DNA of 64,000 bases, taken from Manihot esculenta. Its lineage: Eukaryota; Streptophyta; Magnoliopsida; Malpighiales; Euphorbiaceae. Position 1 is the stretch's first letter, and each line of letters opens with the position of its first letter. Both the position numbers and the translations under genes were made by a program. This document shows, piece after piece, positions 23,159-35,676 of the stretch. The notes below the pieces were generated by a model. That model saw nothing but the letters and a program-made list of their open reading frames with translations. It was not told the origin of the DNA and made no database searches. The DNA is taken from positions 21,745,973 to 21,809,972 of the forward strand of contig NC_035172.2 of assembly GCF_001659605.2 (NCBI RefSeq), in the 5' to 3' direction.

Positions 23159-24649
23159 TCCAGAGAATAGGATTTACAGTGGTTATATAAGTTTAGGTGG
23201 AGAGGAAGGTGTTCCTCCCCTTTTATTATTTTTCCCTTTGTTTGCTAGCGATGCCTAATGGCCCTCTGCTACAGTGCCACTTGTCTCTATTGAACAGGTC
23301 CGTACGTATGAATGGCGTCAAATGTCCTCTCCACGCCAAGCAGCCATTTATTTCCCCCCAGCGCGCATGCAGGCAGAGCTGCGAGGTGATTGGGACTGTT
23401 ATCCTTTCTCATGTCATGTCATTGGACTGAGCTCGTGGTTGGTGTACCTGGGCTTGTGAGTGACCCAGTTTGCTCTCTGGGTCTATGTCTAGGCCGAAGA
23501 AGTCAGACTGGCCCGACAAGGAAGCTGACGCGGAACCCTATGGCACAAGCCTCAAATCCACACGCACAAGTAGATATGAAATCCAAAGATTTGATAAACC
23601 CACCTCCTATGGCACCCCACATTTAGAGAAACTGAAACACCAAAGATCGAAGGATTTAGATGAGAATCTGACAAACGCCACAACAAATAGTTGATAAGTT
23701 AGCCAAGATTCCTGGTGCAATTGATGAAAGCAAATCCTGACTCTCACTCAAAGCAATACACGCCAAAGGCATGAAAAGAATTCTGAAATTTTGATTAAAA
23801 GTTGCCTCTTACAATTGTTTCTTATCCTTATATAGTAAGGAGAAAAACAAATAAAACCCTAAGACACTCTTCTTAGGCCTGACTTAAACACATAAGGCCC
23901 AAGCCCAATCACACACTAAAATAATACATAAGTATTAAAACATAAGCTCAAAATATGGCCCAACACTCTAAAACTTAAAAGTTAAAATATGGCCAAAATA
24001 CAAGCCCAAACAAAGCTAAAATAAAACAAATGTTTAAATAATAAAAATATAGCAAGCCCATCATAACAAAGCTGAATCTTCACAAAAGCCTTTCTTGATC
24101 TTCACTTTAGGCTTCCCTTTGTGTAGTTTTAGCCTATAGGTTTGATTAGGTTCCCTCAGCCTATGATTGCAAGTATTGCACCAAATCTGCTCCATATGAG
24201 TTGAAACACGCCCCAAATATATATGGATCATATGAATATGATTTTAAACTCCTTTTAGATCCATTTGAATGACATAAGTTTGCTTCACACTATTGTTAGA
24301 AATTTGCCCTATTGGATCCATATCAGAAGCTTTCTGGGTTTTGGCTTGGGGCAGCCTTCGCAGGCCTGGCCTTCTACTTGGACGCACGAAGTCCGGCGGT
24401 CATCAATTGCCCCTTTACCTTCTCAGCAGTTATTACATGAGTGATGAGGAGGTAAATATCTAGGCTTTCTTAATGACTGCGCAGCTCGAGAATGGTTCCC
24501 ATCAAAACGTCTCTTCTTTGCTTTACTATTTTCAAAATTCAAAAATCCCCAAATCCTTACAGAACTCTTTCTCTCTGCTTGCTCTCTACGTGCCTCATCT
24601 CTTCTATTTTCCTGCAAAATCACCTTCAAGGTGCATCTTCTGTTCTGCC
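23159..24649. other. Unresolved repeat-like region upstream of pseudogene
   Basis: No convincing gene. 23159-23560 is GC-richer and includes CTCGTGGTTGGTGTACC; 23700-24060 is A-rich. A possible minus-strand promoter is the revcomp of CTTATATAGTAAG at 23830-23842 followed on that strand by AACAATTGTAAGAGGCAAC, typical of an LTR R region, but LTR ends and a primer site were not found. It may be upstream sequence or part of an LTR of the element encoding the next feature. Confidence 0.35.
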
Positions 24650-24987
24650 ATGGAGGGTCCTAAACTTCTTGATGTGTTGAACTTGGAATCTAATGTCACT
24701 ACTTCTTCCCTCACAACCCTCTTTTCTCGGGAGTATTTGGATACTCCCCTATTTCGGATTAAGGCCCCTCATCGCAATGAGAGGATCGTTCTTCCCGATC
24801 CTCCTCCCTCTGGTCTGGTCGATCCTCAGAGGGACCGTAATCTAATCTTTTTTGTTAAACAGCGTGAGTTTGGTCTAACCTTTCCTTTTTCTCCGTTCTT
24901 TATTGAGGTTTTTCGGTATTTCAGGATAACTCCTCGTATGCTTGCCCCTAACTCGATTCTCTTCATGTGCTCCTTCGAGTCTGTCTG
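24650..24987 (+). pseudogene. PF04195-type (gypsy-type transposon) gag-like protein, exon 1a
   Basis: ATG in a good plant context (GCCATGGAG) opens a frame with REYLDTPLFRIKAP and REFGLTFPFSPFFIEVFRYF, then PRMLAPNSILFM. The block 'gl.fP..pFf.evl...... pnsw' is that of the plant 'putative gypsy type transposon' N-terminal domain (PF04195-like). The exon is broken at 24987 by element E; removing E and one target copy leaves the frame open into 42147. Function is unknown; family members are found in retroelement-rich plant DNA and have a C-terminal coiled coil, as here. Confidence 0.65.
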
Positions 24988-25253
24988 TGTAATACCCGGC
25001 TAGAGTCCGGCATCGGAATTCCTGTCGTCCGATGGAATCCAGGATGTCGGAATCTTTAGACGGGTGAGATTTATGGTTTTCTAAAGGAATATCGTATGTT
25101 TTAATGTTTTAAAGGTAAATAGAACTAAGTGTTTGAAAGAAAAGAACCAAGGCAGAAAAGCCAGGTTCGGCCGCCGAAGTTGAGGTTCGGCCGCCGAACA
25201 TGCATGGCTTTCGGTTTCACGTGTGGCCGCCGAAGGTGGTCTAGCCAGCCACC

Positions 25254-25261
25254 TATAAAAG
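25254..25261 (+). promoter_or_regulatory. LTR TATA box of element E
   Basis: TATAAAAG in CCACCTATAAAAGGCCC. The same context recurs at 28832 (minus), 22906 (minus) and, as TATAAGAG, at 55666. The TTCGGCCGCCGAA motifs lie within about 90 bp upstream. Confidence 0.75.
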
Positions 25262-25779
25262 GCCCTCAGTCGGTTGAAAGGATAAGCTTTGCCGTTTCTT
25301 TCACTTTCTGAGGTGAGACCCTGTCCTTCTGAAGGTTTGTTCATGTTTTCATCAAATCATGCAAAGGTTTGATTGATTTTTATGTTATTTTGAAGGTTTT
25401 GAGCTCAAACCACAAAGTTGTGAAGTTTGGAGAGCTTGAATGAGAGTTGCTTCAAAACTCCACGTTAGGATCGTTCATCTTCTTGGTTTCAAGAGGTAAG
25501 TGAAGATCCTGAACTTGTTTTTATGTTTTCTGAAGGTTTTATGAGATTTTGGGAGAGAGTTGCATGAATAGGGTAAAAGAGAGGTTTTGTGATATGTTTG
25601 TGAGAAAGCTTGTATATGTGTTTTATGTTTTGTGTTGTTGGGGTTTTTAGGTAGGTTCTGACCCCTTTGAGCATATACTTGGGTGTATGCCTGTTGAGGA
25701 GTTGAGGTATTTGAGTTGGAGGAAGATTGGTGTGTTTTGGCGTGAGGCAGAGCAGGTTCTGCCTTCTTGATGAACCCAG

Positions 25780-26035
25780 CTTCGGCCGCAGAAGAATGGT
25801 TCGGCCGCCGAATGTGCTGAGGAGGTGGCTTCGGCTGTCCACGCTTGCCCCCGAGCTTGTGGACTTTCGGCTCTGGAGGGGAGTTTCGGCCGCCGAAGGT
25901 GCCGCCGAAGGTGCCGCCGAAGGTTAGAGACTTTCGTCTCTAGAGTGCCTTTCAGCCCCCGAAACTTGCCCCCGAAAGGGTTTGGCTGCCGAAAGTTGAG
26001 ATTCGGCCGCCGAACCTGCCGCCGAAAGTGTCCTG
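25780..26035 (+). repeat. Second cluster of TTCGGCCGCCGAA motifs (E LTR)
   Basis: Multiple perfect and degenerate copies, including a run CCGCCGAAGGTG repeated three times at about 25885-25925, in the presumptive transcribed leader about 0.5-0.8 kb after the TATA box. Confidence 0.85.
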
Positions 26036-27205
26036 TCCAGCCTTCCTTTGCATGCTTTTCATGGATGTTTGAGTGAGTTTAACGGGATTCTTGGGGAGTT
26101 TAATTGAGTTGTTCATCAGCTAGTTTGGTCCCTCATTTGAGTTTATCTGTGCCTACACAGACCAGAGGAACCAGAGAGAGCAGCAGTGAGTACTGCTCCA
26201 GCGTTTACAGAGCCTGCAGAGTCAGTCCAGATAGTCAGAGGTGAGTGGAACGAAACTTAATTCTTTTAATTGAGCAATGGAATGTTTTTAGCATATTTCA
26301 TGCATCATGGTTATGCAGTAGGTTGATTGCATGAGAATCCACGAATATGTTGCATTGCATCGTTATTTGTTGATGTGGGTGAATGCTGAATGATCCAATA
26401 GTCACTGAGATAAGTCCAGGAGCCTTTGACTACGCCCTGGCAGGTATAGAAGTCCAGGAGCCTTTGACTACGCCCTGGCAGGTATAGTAATGTCCAGGAG
26501 CCTTTGACTACGCCCTGGCAATAAGTACAGGTGTTATATACACATATACATATATGAGACAGGAAATCCAGGTGCCTTTGACTACGCCCTGGTACGAGAT
26601 ACTGGGACTATTTGGTGACAGGTTTACCCTTGCTGTGGATTGTCTGTGTTATGATGCATTCCATCAGATCATGTTTTATTGATAAGTTTTACTGTTCTAC
26701 TCACTTGGCTATAGAGCTCATCCCACTCCCTTAACCCCAGTCTTGCAGGTTCAGTGTACAGTGTACAGGGGAAGTCCAGAGCAGAGTACAGGAAGAGAGA
26801 AGAGTTTTGTAATAGCATAGAGTGGACATGTAATATTAAAGAGATGTACTAGTTGTGTTTAAAGTTGTGCTTGACTTAGTTAGTTTGTGTTGTAAATCTT
26901 TTGTTATGTACATGATCTGTGTATGTATATGTTTTACAGAGTATGTGAAAAACCAGGCTTAACAGGTATGAGTTAACCCATCTAGAGCAAGCTCTAGTCA
27001 GGGGTACAGAGTACAGAGTACAGAGATAGTGCATGCACAGGTTAAGCCTTGGTTCAGAAACGAGTTTTTATTTTCACAGAAAATGTATGATCATGTATGA
27101 GATTTACAGGTACACAGAGAGTATAGCAGGCTTGCTACGGGTTCTGGCGGCCTTAAGCCGACCTGAATCCTAGCGTCGGTGACGGTCCATTTTGGGGTCG
27201 TTACA

Positions 27206-27274
27206 GATTGGTATCAGAGCCCTAGGTTCAATATGATCGGACCTATAGAGAGAGTGTCGGGCTCATAGAGGTTA
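27206..27274 (+). promoter_or_regulatory. Primer binding site and short leader, plus copy (E)
   Basis: TGGTATCAGAGCCCTAGG at 27209-27226 is the tRNA-Met primer site, followed by leader to 27274, where the orientation flips. The same sequence appears inverted at 41423-41491. Confidence 0.88.
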
Positions 27275-29086
27275 TCTGCTCTGGACTTCCCCTGTATACT
27301 GTACACTGAACCTGCAAGACTGGGGTTAAGGGAGTGGGATGAGCTCTATAGCCCAGTGAGTAGAACAGTAAAACATATCAATAAAACATGATATGATGGA
27401 ATGCATCATAACACAGACAATCCACAGCAAGGGTAAACCTGTCACCAAATAGTCCCAGTATCTCATACCAGGGCGTAGTCAAAGGCACCTGGATTTCATG
27501 TCTCATATATGTATATGTGTATATAATACCTGTACTTACCATTGCCAGGGCGTAGTCAAAGGCTCCTGGACTTTACTATACCTGCCAGGGTGTAGTCAAA
27601 GGCTCCTGGACTTCTATACCTGCCAAGGCGTAGTCAAAGGCTCCTGGACTTATCTCAGTGACTATTGGATCATTCAGCATTCACCCACATCAATAAATAA
27701 CGATGCAATGCAACATATTCGTGGATTCTAATGCAATCAACCTACTGCATAACCATGATGCATGAAATATGCTAAAAACATTCCATTGCTCAATTAAAAG
27801 AATTAAGTTTCGTTCCACTCACCTCTGACTATCTGGACTGACTCTGCAGGCTCTGTAAACGCTGGAGCAGTACTCACTGCTGCTCTCTCTGGTTCCTCTG
27901 GTCTGTGTAGGCACAGATAAACTCAAATGAGGGACCAAACTAGCTGATGAACAACTCGATTAAACTCCCCAAGAATCCCGTTAAACTCACTCAAACATCC
28001 ATGCAAAGCATGCAAAGGAAGGCTGGACAGGACACTTTTGGCGGCAGGTTCGGCGGCCGAAAGTCCTCTCCAGAGCCGAAACTCATGCACCTTCGGCGGC
28101 CGAATCTCAACTTTCGGCAGCCGAACCCTTTCGGGGGCAAGTTTCAGGGGCTGAAAGGCACTCTAGAGACTAAAGTCTCTAACCTTCGGCAGCACCTTCG
28201 GCGACCGAAACTCCCCTCCAGAGCCGAAAGTCCACAAGCTCGGGGGCAAGCGTGGACAGCCGAAGCCACCTCCTCAGCACATTCGGCGGCCGAACCATTC
28301 TTCTGCGGCCGAAGCTGGGTTCATCAAGAAGGCAGAACCTGCTCTGCCTCACGCCAAAACACACCAATCTTCCTCCAACTCAAACACCTCAACTCCTCAA
28401 CAGGCATACACCCAAGTATATGCTCAAAGGGGTCAGAACCTACCTAAAAACCCCAACAACACAAAACATAAAACACATATACAAGCTTTCTCACAAACAT
28501 ATCACAAAACCTCTCTTTTACCCTATTCATGCAACTCTCTCCCAAAATCTCATAAAACCTTCAGAAAACATAAAAACAAGTTCAGGATCTTCACTTACCT
28601 CTTGAAACCAAGAAGATGAACGATCCTAATGTGGAGTTTTGAAGCAACTCTCCTTCAAACTCTCCAAACTTCACAACTTTGTGGTTTGAGCTCAAAACCT
28701 TCAAAATAACATAAAAATCAATCAAACCTTTGCATGATTTGATGAAAACATGAAGAAACCTTCAGAAGGACAGGGTCTCACCTCAGAAAGTGAAAGAAAC
28801 GGCAAAGCTTATCTTTTCAACCGACTGAGGGCCTTTTATAGGTGGCTGGCCAGACCACCTTCGGCGGCCACACGTGAAACCGAAAGCCATGCATGTTCGG
28901 CGGCCGAACCTGGCTTTTCTGCCTTGGTTCTTTTCTTTCAAACACTTATTTCTATTTACCTTTAAAACATTAAAACATACGATATTCCTTTAGAAAACCA
29001 TAAATCTCACCCGTCTAAAGATTCCGACATCCTGGATTCCATCGGACGACAGGAATTCCGATGCCGGACTCTAGCCGGGTATTACA
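27275..29086 (-). repeat. Inverted 3' LTR portion of element E
   Basis: 1812 bp equivalent to LTR positions 24988-26785, in minus orientation, ending in CCGGGTATTACA. It lacks the final LTR part, which is found in plus orientation at 41721-42141. Minisatellite at 27455-27660, motif clusters at 28035-28310 and 28855-28915, TATA at about 28832. Confidence 0.88.
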
Positions 29087-29123
29087 TTCTCCCCCCCTTA
29101 AGAACATTCGTCCTCGAATGTTC
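29087..29123 (-). promoter_or_regulatory. Polypurine tract and hairpin of element E
   Basis: TTCTCCCCCCCTTA (purines on the minus strand) beside the LTR, then the GAACATTCG/CGAATGTTC inverted repeat at 29102-29123. Confidence 0.85.
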
Positions 29124-29166
29124 CGCAACTAAACAAATAAACACATTAAAAGGAGGAAAACGAACC

Positions 29167-32100
29167 TCAAAACAGATATGGATACTGCTGGAGCATAGAC
29201 TCCTGCATCTCCCACGTACACTCTTCTAGATTATGGTGGTTCCACAGGACTTTCAGCATCGGAATCTCCTTGTTCCTTAGCTGTCTGATCTGTGTGTCCA
29301 GAATCCGCACTGGCTGCTCTACATAGGTGAGATCTCTAAGAATCTCCACATCAGGCTCACTCAAAACCTGATTCGGCTCTGACACAAATTGCCGTAGCAT
29401 AGAAACATGAAATACCGGGTGAATTCTCTCCATAGAAGTAGGTAAATCTAGCTTATACGACACATTTCCAATCCTCTGTAAAATCTCAAAGGGTCCAATG
29501 TATCGTGGAGCTAACTTACCCTTCTTTCCAAAACGAACCACTCCTTTCATTGGAGACACCTTTAGCAATACCATACTACCCTCTTGAAACTCTATCTGCT
29601 TCCTGCGTACGTCTGCATAGCTTTTCTGCCTGCTCTGAGCAGTTCGAATCCTCTCTCTGATCACGGGCACCACTCTACTGGTAATCTCTACTAACTCTGG
29701 CCCTGCAAGAGCCTTCTCTCCTACCTCTTCCCAGCAAACAGGTGATCTGTACTTCCTCCCATACAACGCTTCATAAGGAGCCATCCCTATGCTAGCATGA
29801 TGGCTGTTATTGTAGGCAAACTCCACCAGAGGTAGATGCTGCCTCCAAGAACCGCCAAAGTCTAACACACACATTCGGAGCATATCCTCTATGGTCTGGA
29901 TGGTCCTCTCTGACTGTCCATCAGTCTGCGAATGGAAAGCAGTGCTAAAATCTAACCTCGTGCCCATCACACTCTGCAGACTTTGCCAAAATCTGGAGGT
30001 GAACTGAGGTCCTCTGTCTGAAACTATAGACACTGGAACTCCATGCAATCTCACTATCTCATCCAGATAGACATGTGCCAACTTATCCATAGAATAGTTA
30101 CTTCTCACGGGAATGAAATGAGCAGATTTCGTGAGTCTGTCCACAATCACCCATATGGAGTCTATCCTGTTGGACGCTGCCGATAAGCCTACTACAAAAT
30201 CCATAGCTATGTTTTCCCATTTCCATTCTGGAATCGGTAGTGGGTTAAGCATTCCAGCCGGCTTCTGATGTTCTAGTTTCACTCTCTGACAAACCGCACA
30301 GGCTGTCACGAACAGCGCTACTTCTTTCTTCATGGCTGGCCACCAATATACCCTCTTCAGATCCTGATACATCTTGGTGGCTCCTGGGTGAACACTATAC
30401 CTCGCATTATGAGCTTTCCTCATAATGTCTTCCTTCAGACTGCTAACATCTGGTACACAAAGTCGACTCCCATAGCGAAGGATCCCTTTGTTGTCAAATC
30501 TAAACTCTACACTGTTGCCTGACTGAACAGTCATGGCAATTTTCATCAACTCTGGGTCCTCGTGCTGTTTCTGAGCTATCTGTTCCAGAAACACTGGTGT
30601 CACTCTCATCTGTGCTATCAACGTACCTGTACCAGACAGTTCTAGCTGTAACCCCTCCTCGATGAGCTTGTAAAGCTCCATCACTACTGGTCTCCGCTCT
30701 GCTGCTATATGGGATAAACTGCCTAGTGACTTCCGGCTTAGGGCGTCTGCCACAACATTCGCCTTACCCAGATGATACTGGATCTTACAATCATAATCAC
30801 TGAGCAATTCTACCCATCTTCTCTGCCTCAAATTTAGCTCTCTCTGGCTCAAGATGTACTGTAAACTCTTGTGATCAGTGAAGACCTCGCATTTAACCCC
30901 ATAGAGGTAATGCCTCCACATCTTGAGTGCAAAGATAACTGCTGCCATCTCTAGGTCATGGGTAGGGTAATTCAACTCGTGCTTCTTCAACTGTCTAGAA
31001 GCATAAGCAATCACCCTATCACTCTGCATCAAAACACAACCCAATCCCACTCGAGATGCATCACAGAACACTGTGAACTCCTCGTTACTAACAGGCAGAG
31101 CTAACACTGGTGCTGAAGTCAATCTCCTCTTGAGCTCCTCAAAGCTCTCTTCGCACTGGTCCGACCAGATAAACTTCTGGTTCTTCTGAGTCAGTTTGGT
31201 CATAGGAGCAGCTATCTTCGAGAAGTCCTGAACGAACCTCCTGTAGTAACTTGCCAGTCCCAGAAAACTTTTAATCTCAGTCACTGTAGTGGGTCTGGGC
31301 CAGTTAGCTACAGCCTCTATCTTCTTGGGGTCTACCTCAATCCCTTCTGCTGATACCACGTGTCCCAAGAAGGAAATGCTCCTCAACCAAAACTCACACT
31401 TAGAGAACTTGGCATACAAACCATGCTCTCTCAGTGTCTGCAGTACTATCCTCAGATGCTGGGCATGCTCCTCTGCATCTCTGGAATACACTAAGATGTC
31501 ATCGATAAAAATAATAACAAAGTGATCCAGATACTCGCTGAAAACTCTATTCAAGAGATCCATGAATGCTGCAGGGGCGTTAGTCAACCCAAACGGCATC
31601 ACTAAGAACTCATAATGCCCATATCTGGTCCTGAAAGCTGTCTTTGGCACATCTGCCTCTCTGACTCTCAACTGATGATACCCGGATCTCAGATCTATTT
31701 TAGAGAAACAACCTACTCCAGCTAGCTGGTCAAATAGATCATCAATCCTAGGTAAAGGATACCTATTCTTGGTAGTGACCTTGTTCAACTGTCTATAGTC
31801 GATACAAAGTATGAGGGATCCATCCTTCTTTCTGACAAAAAGCACTGGAGCACCCTAAGGTGAGGTACTAGGGCGGATGAAACCCTTATCTACCAATTCC
31901 TGCAACTGCTTTTTTTACTCTTGTAATTCTGCTGGCGCCATCCTGTAGGGAGGAATAGAGATAGGTCTGGTATTAGGCAGCAATTCTATTTCAAACTCTA
32001 TCTCCCTATCAGGTGGTAGTCCTGGTAAGTCGTCTGGGAACACATCTGGAAATTCTCAAACTACTGGTACTGTGGCTGGTTCCCTAACCTGACTATCTAG

Positions 32101-32736
32101 CTCTCTCACATGAGCTAGAAACCCCTGACAACCCCTCCTAAGCAATCGACGAGCCTGAAGGGTTGAAATCAAACCTCTGGGTGTACCTATCCTGTCTCCT
32201 CTGAAGACACACTCTGACCCATCCTGGTCTCTGAGACTAACTACCTTTTCTCTACAGTCCAAGGTCGCACCATATGCAGATAACCAATCCATCCTTAGAA
32301 TGACATCAAAATCTGTCAAGTCTAGAACCACAAGGTCAGCTGGAAGGCATCTACCCTCTATGAACACTGGACTGAAATGACAGACTGACACTGCCACTGA
32401 TGGGTCATACTTGGGTCCACTGACCCAGAGAGGATACTCTAATTCAGAAATCATCAAACCCAACCTCTCTATGGCTCTCGAAGCAACAAAGGAATGAGAA
32501 GCATCGGGGTCCATCAACGCATACACATCTGAACACCCAATGATGAGATTACCTAACACCACTGTGTTCGACGTGTTAGCCTCCTCCTGTGTCACAGTGA
32601 AAATCCGTGCTGGGGCTACCAGATTTCCACCTCGGGAACCTGCTGCCGAAGTAGAGGCTGACCCTCTCCCTCTACCTCTGCCACTACTCTGAGGCACGGC
32701 TGGAGCTGCTGGCTGTACTACACTGCCTGAACTCAT
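29167..32736 (-). pseudogene. Pol polyprotein of element E: PR, RT, RNase H, integrase, chromodomain
   Basis: One minus reading frame spans gag to the chromodomain, cut by nonsense codons: TGA at 32056, a TAA near 31915, and a TAG near 31857 where Trp is expected (SPWGAP). Protease DPDAS replaces DPGAS, which removes the conserved catalytic-loop Gly. From 31845 down, 892 codons are open: RT with FIDDILVYS, RNase H CDAS and ADALSRK, integrase [14 protein letters not shown] and [19 protein letters not shown], and the chromodomain tail to YPYLF. This is the best-preserved pol in the window. HSQTDG replaces the usual HPQTDG. The 31845 start codon is GTG and is not a biological start. Confidence 0.92.
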
Positions 32737-33225
32737 CTACTGGGATGGTGCAAAAGTCACCTGAGGACACTCCCGAGCAAAATGCCCTTCCTGTCCACAC
32801 CTATAACAGGCTGAAGATCCCAACTGACAAGCTCCCTTGTGTGGTCTCCCACATCTTCTACAGACTGAAATGCTTGCGCCAGAGCTTGCGCCACTACCTA
32901 TTCCCAGACCAGACTTGACTTTACTCCAGAACTTACTCTTTGTTCCTTTTGCTCTATCCCATCTCTTGCTGCCTGAAGTTCCTGAACTGGGGGCCTTAGA
33001 ACCCGAAGCCTGTGCTTTTGACTGTCGCTGAATATTGGCACTTGCTTCCATTTTCCTGGCTGCATCCACAATAGAGTGGAAATTCTCCTTTTCTGCTGGA
33101 AGAATCAAAGAAGAATACCTGGGATGCAATCTCATAGTATATCTCCTTGCCTCCTTCTGATCAGTATCATAGGCTTGACCCACATACTAAAGCAAATCCA
33201 GGAACTTATCTGTAAACTCATCAAC
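32737..33225 (-). pseudogene. Gag C-terminal part of element E
   Basis: In frame with pol. It has KEARRYTMRLHPRYSSLI, a basic SKFWSKVKSGLG stretch, CRRCGRPHKGAC and the CCHC knuckle CYRCGQEGHFARECP, then a TAG at 32737-32739 before the Gly/Arg-rich region. Another TAG near 33187 lies in the capsid. The gag is split by element D at 33225 (in the codons for SVDEF); the N-terminal part lies at 40389-41252. Confidence 0.88.
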
Positions 33226-35639
33226 TGTAACAGCCCGGAAACCGGTACCCTCTCTGTAACGGCCCAAACTGCTCGGCACTAGGATCCAGATCGGCTTAAG
33301 GCCGCCTAGACCCGTAGTAAGCCTATCCTGAATTTTGTGTACCTGTTAAAATCCCATACATGATCCGACTGGACTATTAACTGTTCAAACTTTTCTTTAA
33401 AACAACCAGACTTAACCTTTAAAACACTCTCTGTAGGTCCAATCATAAGAACCAAAATGCTCAGATATACTAATCTGAACTAGCCCTCGGCTAACTATCA
33501 TACACCAGTGATGCTTTACCAAGTAACCTCCATACCCTATGCGCTCTGCAGCATAGAACCCACTCTGTAAGGGTCAGCATATCATAAGTTAACTTGGCTA
33601 CCATAGAGTCACAGGAATCAAACCTGGTCTTCTCTCGTGGTCCACTCTGTGGATCACAGGAATCAAACCTGGTCTTTCCTATGCACTAGTCTTGGGTCAA
33701 AGGAATTAATCCCTGTCTTCCCTCACAGTTATCATTCACTGGGTTTTCGAAACACAACATCTGCTAAGCCTGGTTTGACTCATTTCTCATCAAGAAACTG
33801 TAAAACAGAATACATGCATACACTAGGGATTAACATACACTAGACAATAGGCAAAAGCACATTCTAACTCATGTATACATCAACTGACTAACTATTACAA
33901 GCCTTTACATATATCTCTTTAATTACATCATGTCCACACTATACTATTACACATGCAATCCGCTAGCATAACTCTGATGCTTCTGACTTCCCAGCTAAAC
34001 CTGTACCTGCAAAACTGGGATTAAGGGAAAGGGATGAGCTTCTAAAGCCCAGTGAGTAGAAACACTGAAAACAGTTCATTCATACGCACTATATATGCAA
34101 ATGCATCACAGAACAAACATCTCAATATATCTTGGATTAGACATGACCCCAAAACTCCCTCGTCGGGCTATTGAAGTCGCCTTGGTCCAATCCCCATTAA
34201 GGTAGACATGACCCCAAAAATACCCTCTGTCACAACTGGCCCCCCAAAGGAGCTACACGGAGCATTCCAACATGTACTTGCCCAACTGACCTGACACAAT
34301 GACAGGAGCCGAAGCTTAGGCTATTGGAGTCGCCTGGGTCCACCTCATCTCTGATCACATAATATGCAATGCTTCATAATCGTGATTCTAATGCAATCAC
34401 CCTAATACATCTCATAGCAGTCATGATGCATGAACTATGCTAAAGCATTAGGTTCCTTTAAATAAAAGATTAAGTTTAGTTCTACTCACCTCTGCTTCTC
34501 AAGCAGAACACTGAACTGACGCTGTAACCACGACTACTGGTGACCTCCTCGATCTCTCGGGTCCAATCCTACACAAATGGACTCGAATGAGGCGTCAAAC
34601 ACACTCTTATTAACTCACAATCAACTTCCCAAAACCCCTCTAAAAGCTCATAGAACAATCACATAAAGCATGCAAAAGAAGGCTGGACAGAGCACCTTCG
34701 GCGGCACCTTCGGCGGCCGAATGTGCATGACAGAGCCGAAAGTCCATTCTTTCGGACGCAACCTTAGGCAGCCTAAACTGCCTCCACAAGGGTTCGGCGG
34801 CCGAATCCTCCCTTCGGCGGCCGAACCTGAGTTCATCCAGAACTCAGCTTCGTGCATGAACAAGCCTGCCGAGCACCAACCCCACGCTATACATGCATAA
34901 CTTCTCCTTCACTCACATATACTCAAGTATATGCTCCAAGGGGTCCAAAACTACCTATCAACCCCAACAAACAACACGCATAACACATAATCATACTTAC
35001 ACCATGAAAACATCAACACTAAACCTAGATACATAACTCTACCCGTAACCTCTTTAAAAGCTGGTATAAATCATTAAAACAAGTTTCACGACTTCCCTTA
35101 CCTCTTGACAACAGAAGAGGAACAGCCAACTCAGCAACTCCTCCTCCAAAGCTTCAAACCCTCACAACTCTTCTTTTTTTCTCACAAACGTTCAACTCCT
35201 TGGCAAAAGACCAACCCTCTGCATAAGTTGATTAAAGCTTGCAGATGAGTCAAAGGGAGACGTGGCTTAACCTCAGATCATGATCTGGAGGTAAACACCT
35301 GGCCAAAACACGGACGGAGGAGCATGCACAACTAACCGACCATCCCAGTTTCGGCTGCCGAAACTGCATGCAAAACCATGCAACTTTCGGGGGCCGAACA
35401 TAAACTTCGGGGGCCGAACATTGGGCACTTTCGGCGGCCGAACATAACATTCGGAGGCCGAACCTGACAGAAACTCCTTTGGCCAATTCTCCTCAAAACT
35501 TAACTCTTTTCTTAATCAAAAGCTTAAAGCACTTTAAAACATTTTAGAAAACCTTCACTCTATCCTCAGGAAACCTCTGACATCCTTGAATCCCACCGAA
35601 CGGTAAGAATTCCGATGCCGGGTTTAGCCGGGTATTACA
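33226..35639 (-). repeat. 3' LTR of element D
   Basis: Ends TGTAACAGCCCGG and CCGGGTATTACA. Motif clusters at 34695-34830 and 35345-35465, repeats of CAGGAATCAAACCTGG at 33610-33690, donor-like sites on the minus strand near 35100 (CTTACCTCTTG) and 34487 (ACTCACCTCTG). It has two tandem starts: TGTAACGGCC recurs at 33256. Confidence 0.92.
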
Positions 35640-35676
35640 TTCTTCGCCCCTTATAAAACATTCGTCCTCGAATGTT
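35640..35676 (-). promoter_or_regulatory. Weak polypurine tract and hairpin of element D
   Basis: TCTTCGCCCCTTAT beside the LTR is interrupted by a G, making a poorer purine tract than in A, E or F. The inverted repeat AACATTCG/CGAATGTT follows (35657-35676). Confidence 0.7.

Larger units (their letters stand above)
24988..27205 (+). repeat. Outer 5' LTR of element E
   Basis: Complete 2218-bp LTR. Inverted-repeat motifs at 25165-25240 lie just upstream of a TATA box (TATAAAAG, 25254). Donor-like sites follow: AG|GTGAGA at 25311, AG|GTAAGT at 25493, AG|GTGAGT at 26239. A second motif cluster covers 25780-26035. The CCAGG/CCTGG minisatellite covers 26410-26595 and GTACAGA repeats lie near 27005. 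Confidence 0.9.

Noticed and set aside
23197..23694. Small frames at 23197-23694 as a host gene
   Set aside because: Several overlapping short frames without domain, splice or codon signal in an unresolved repeat-like region.
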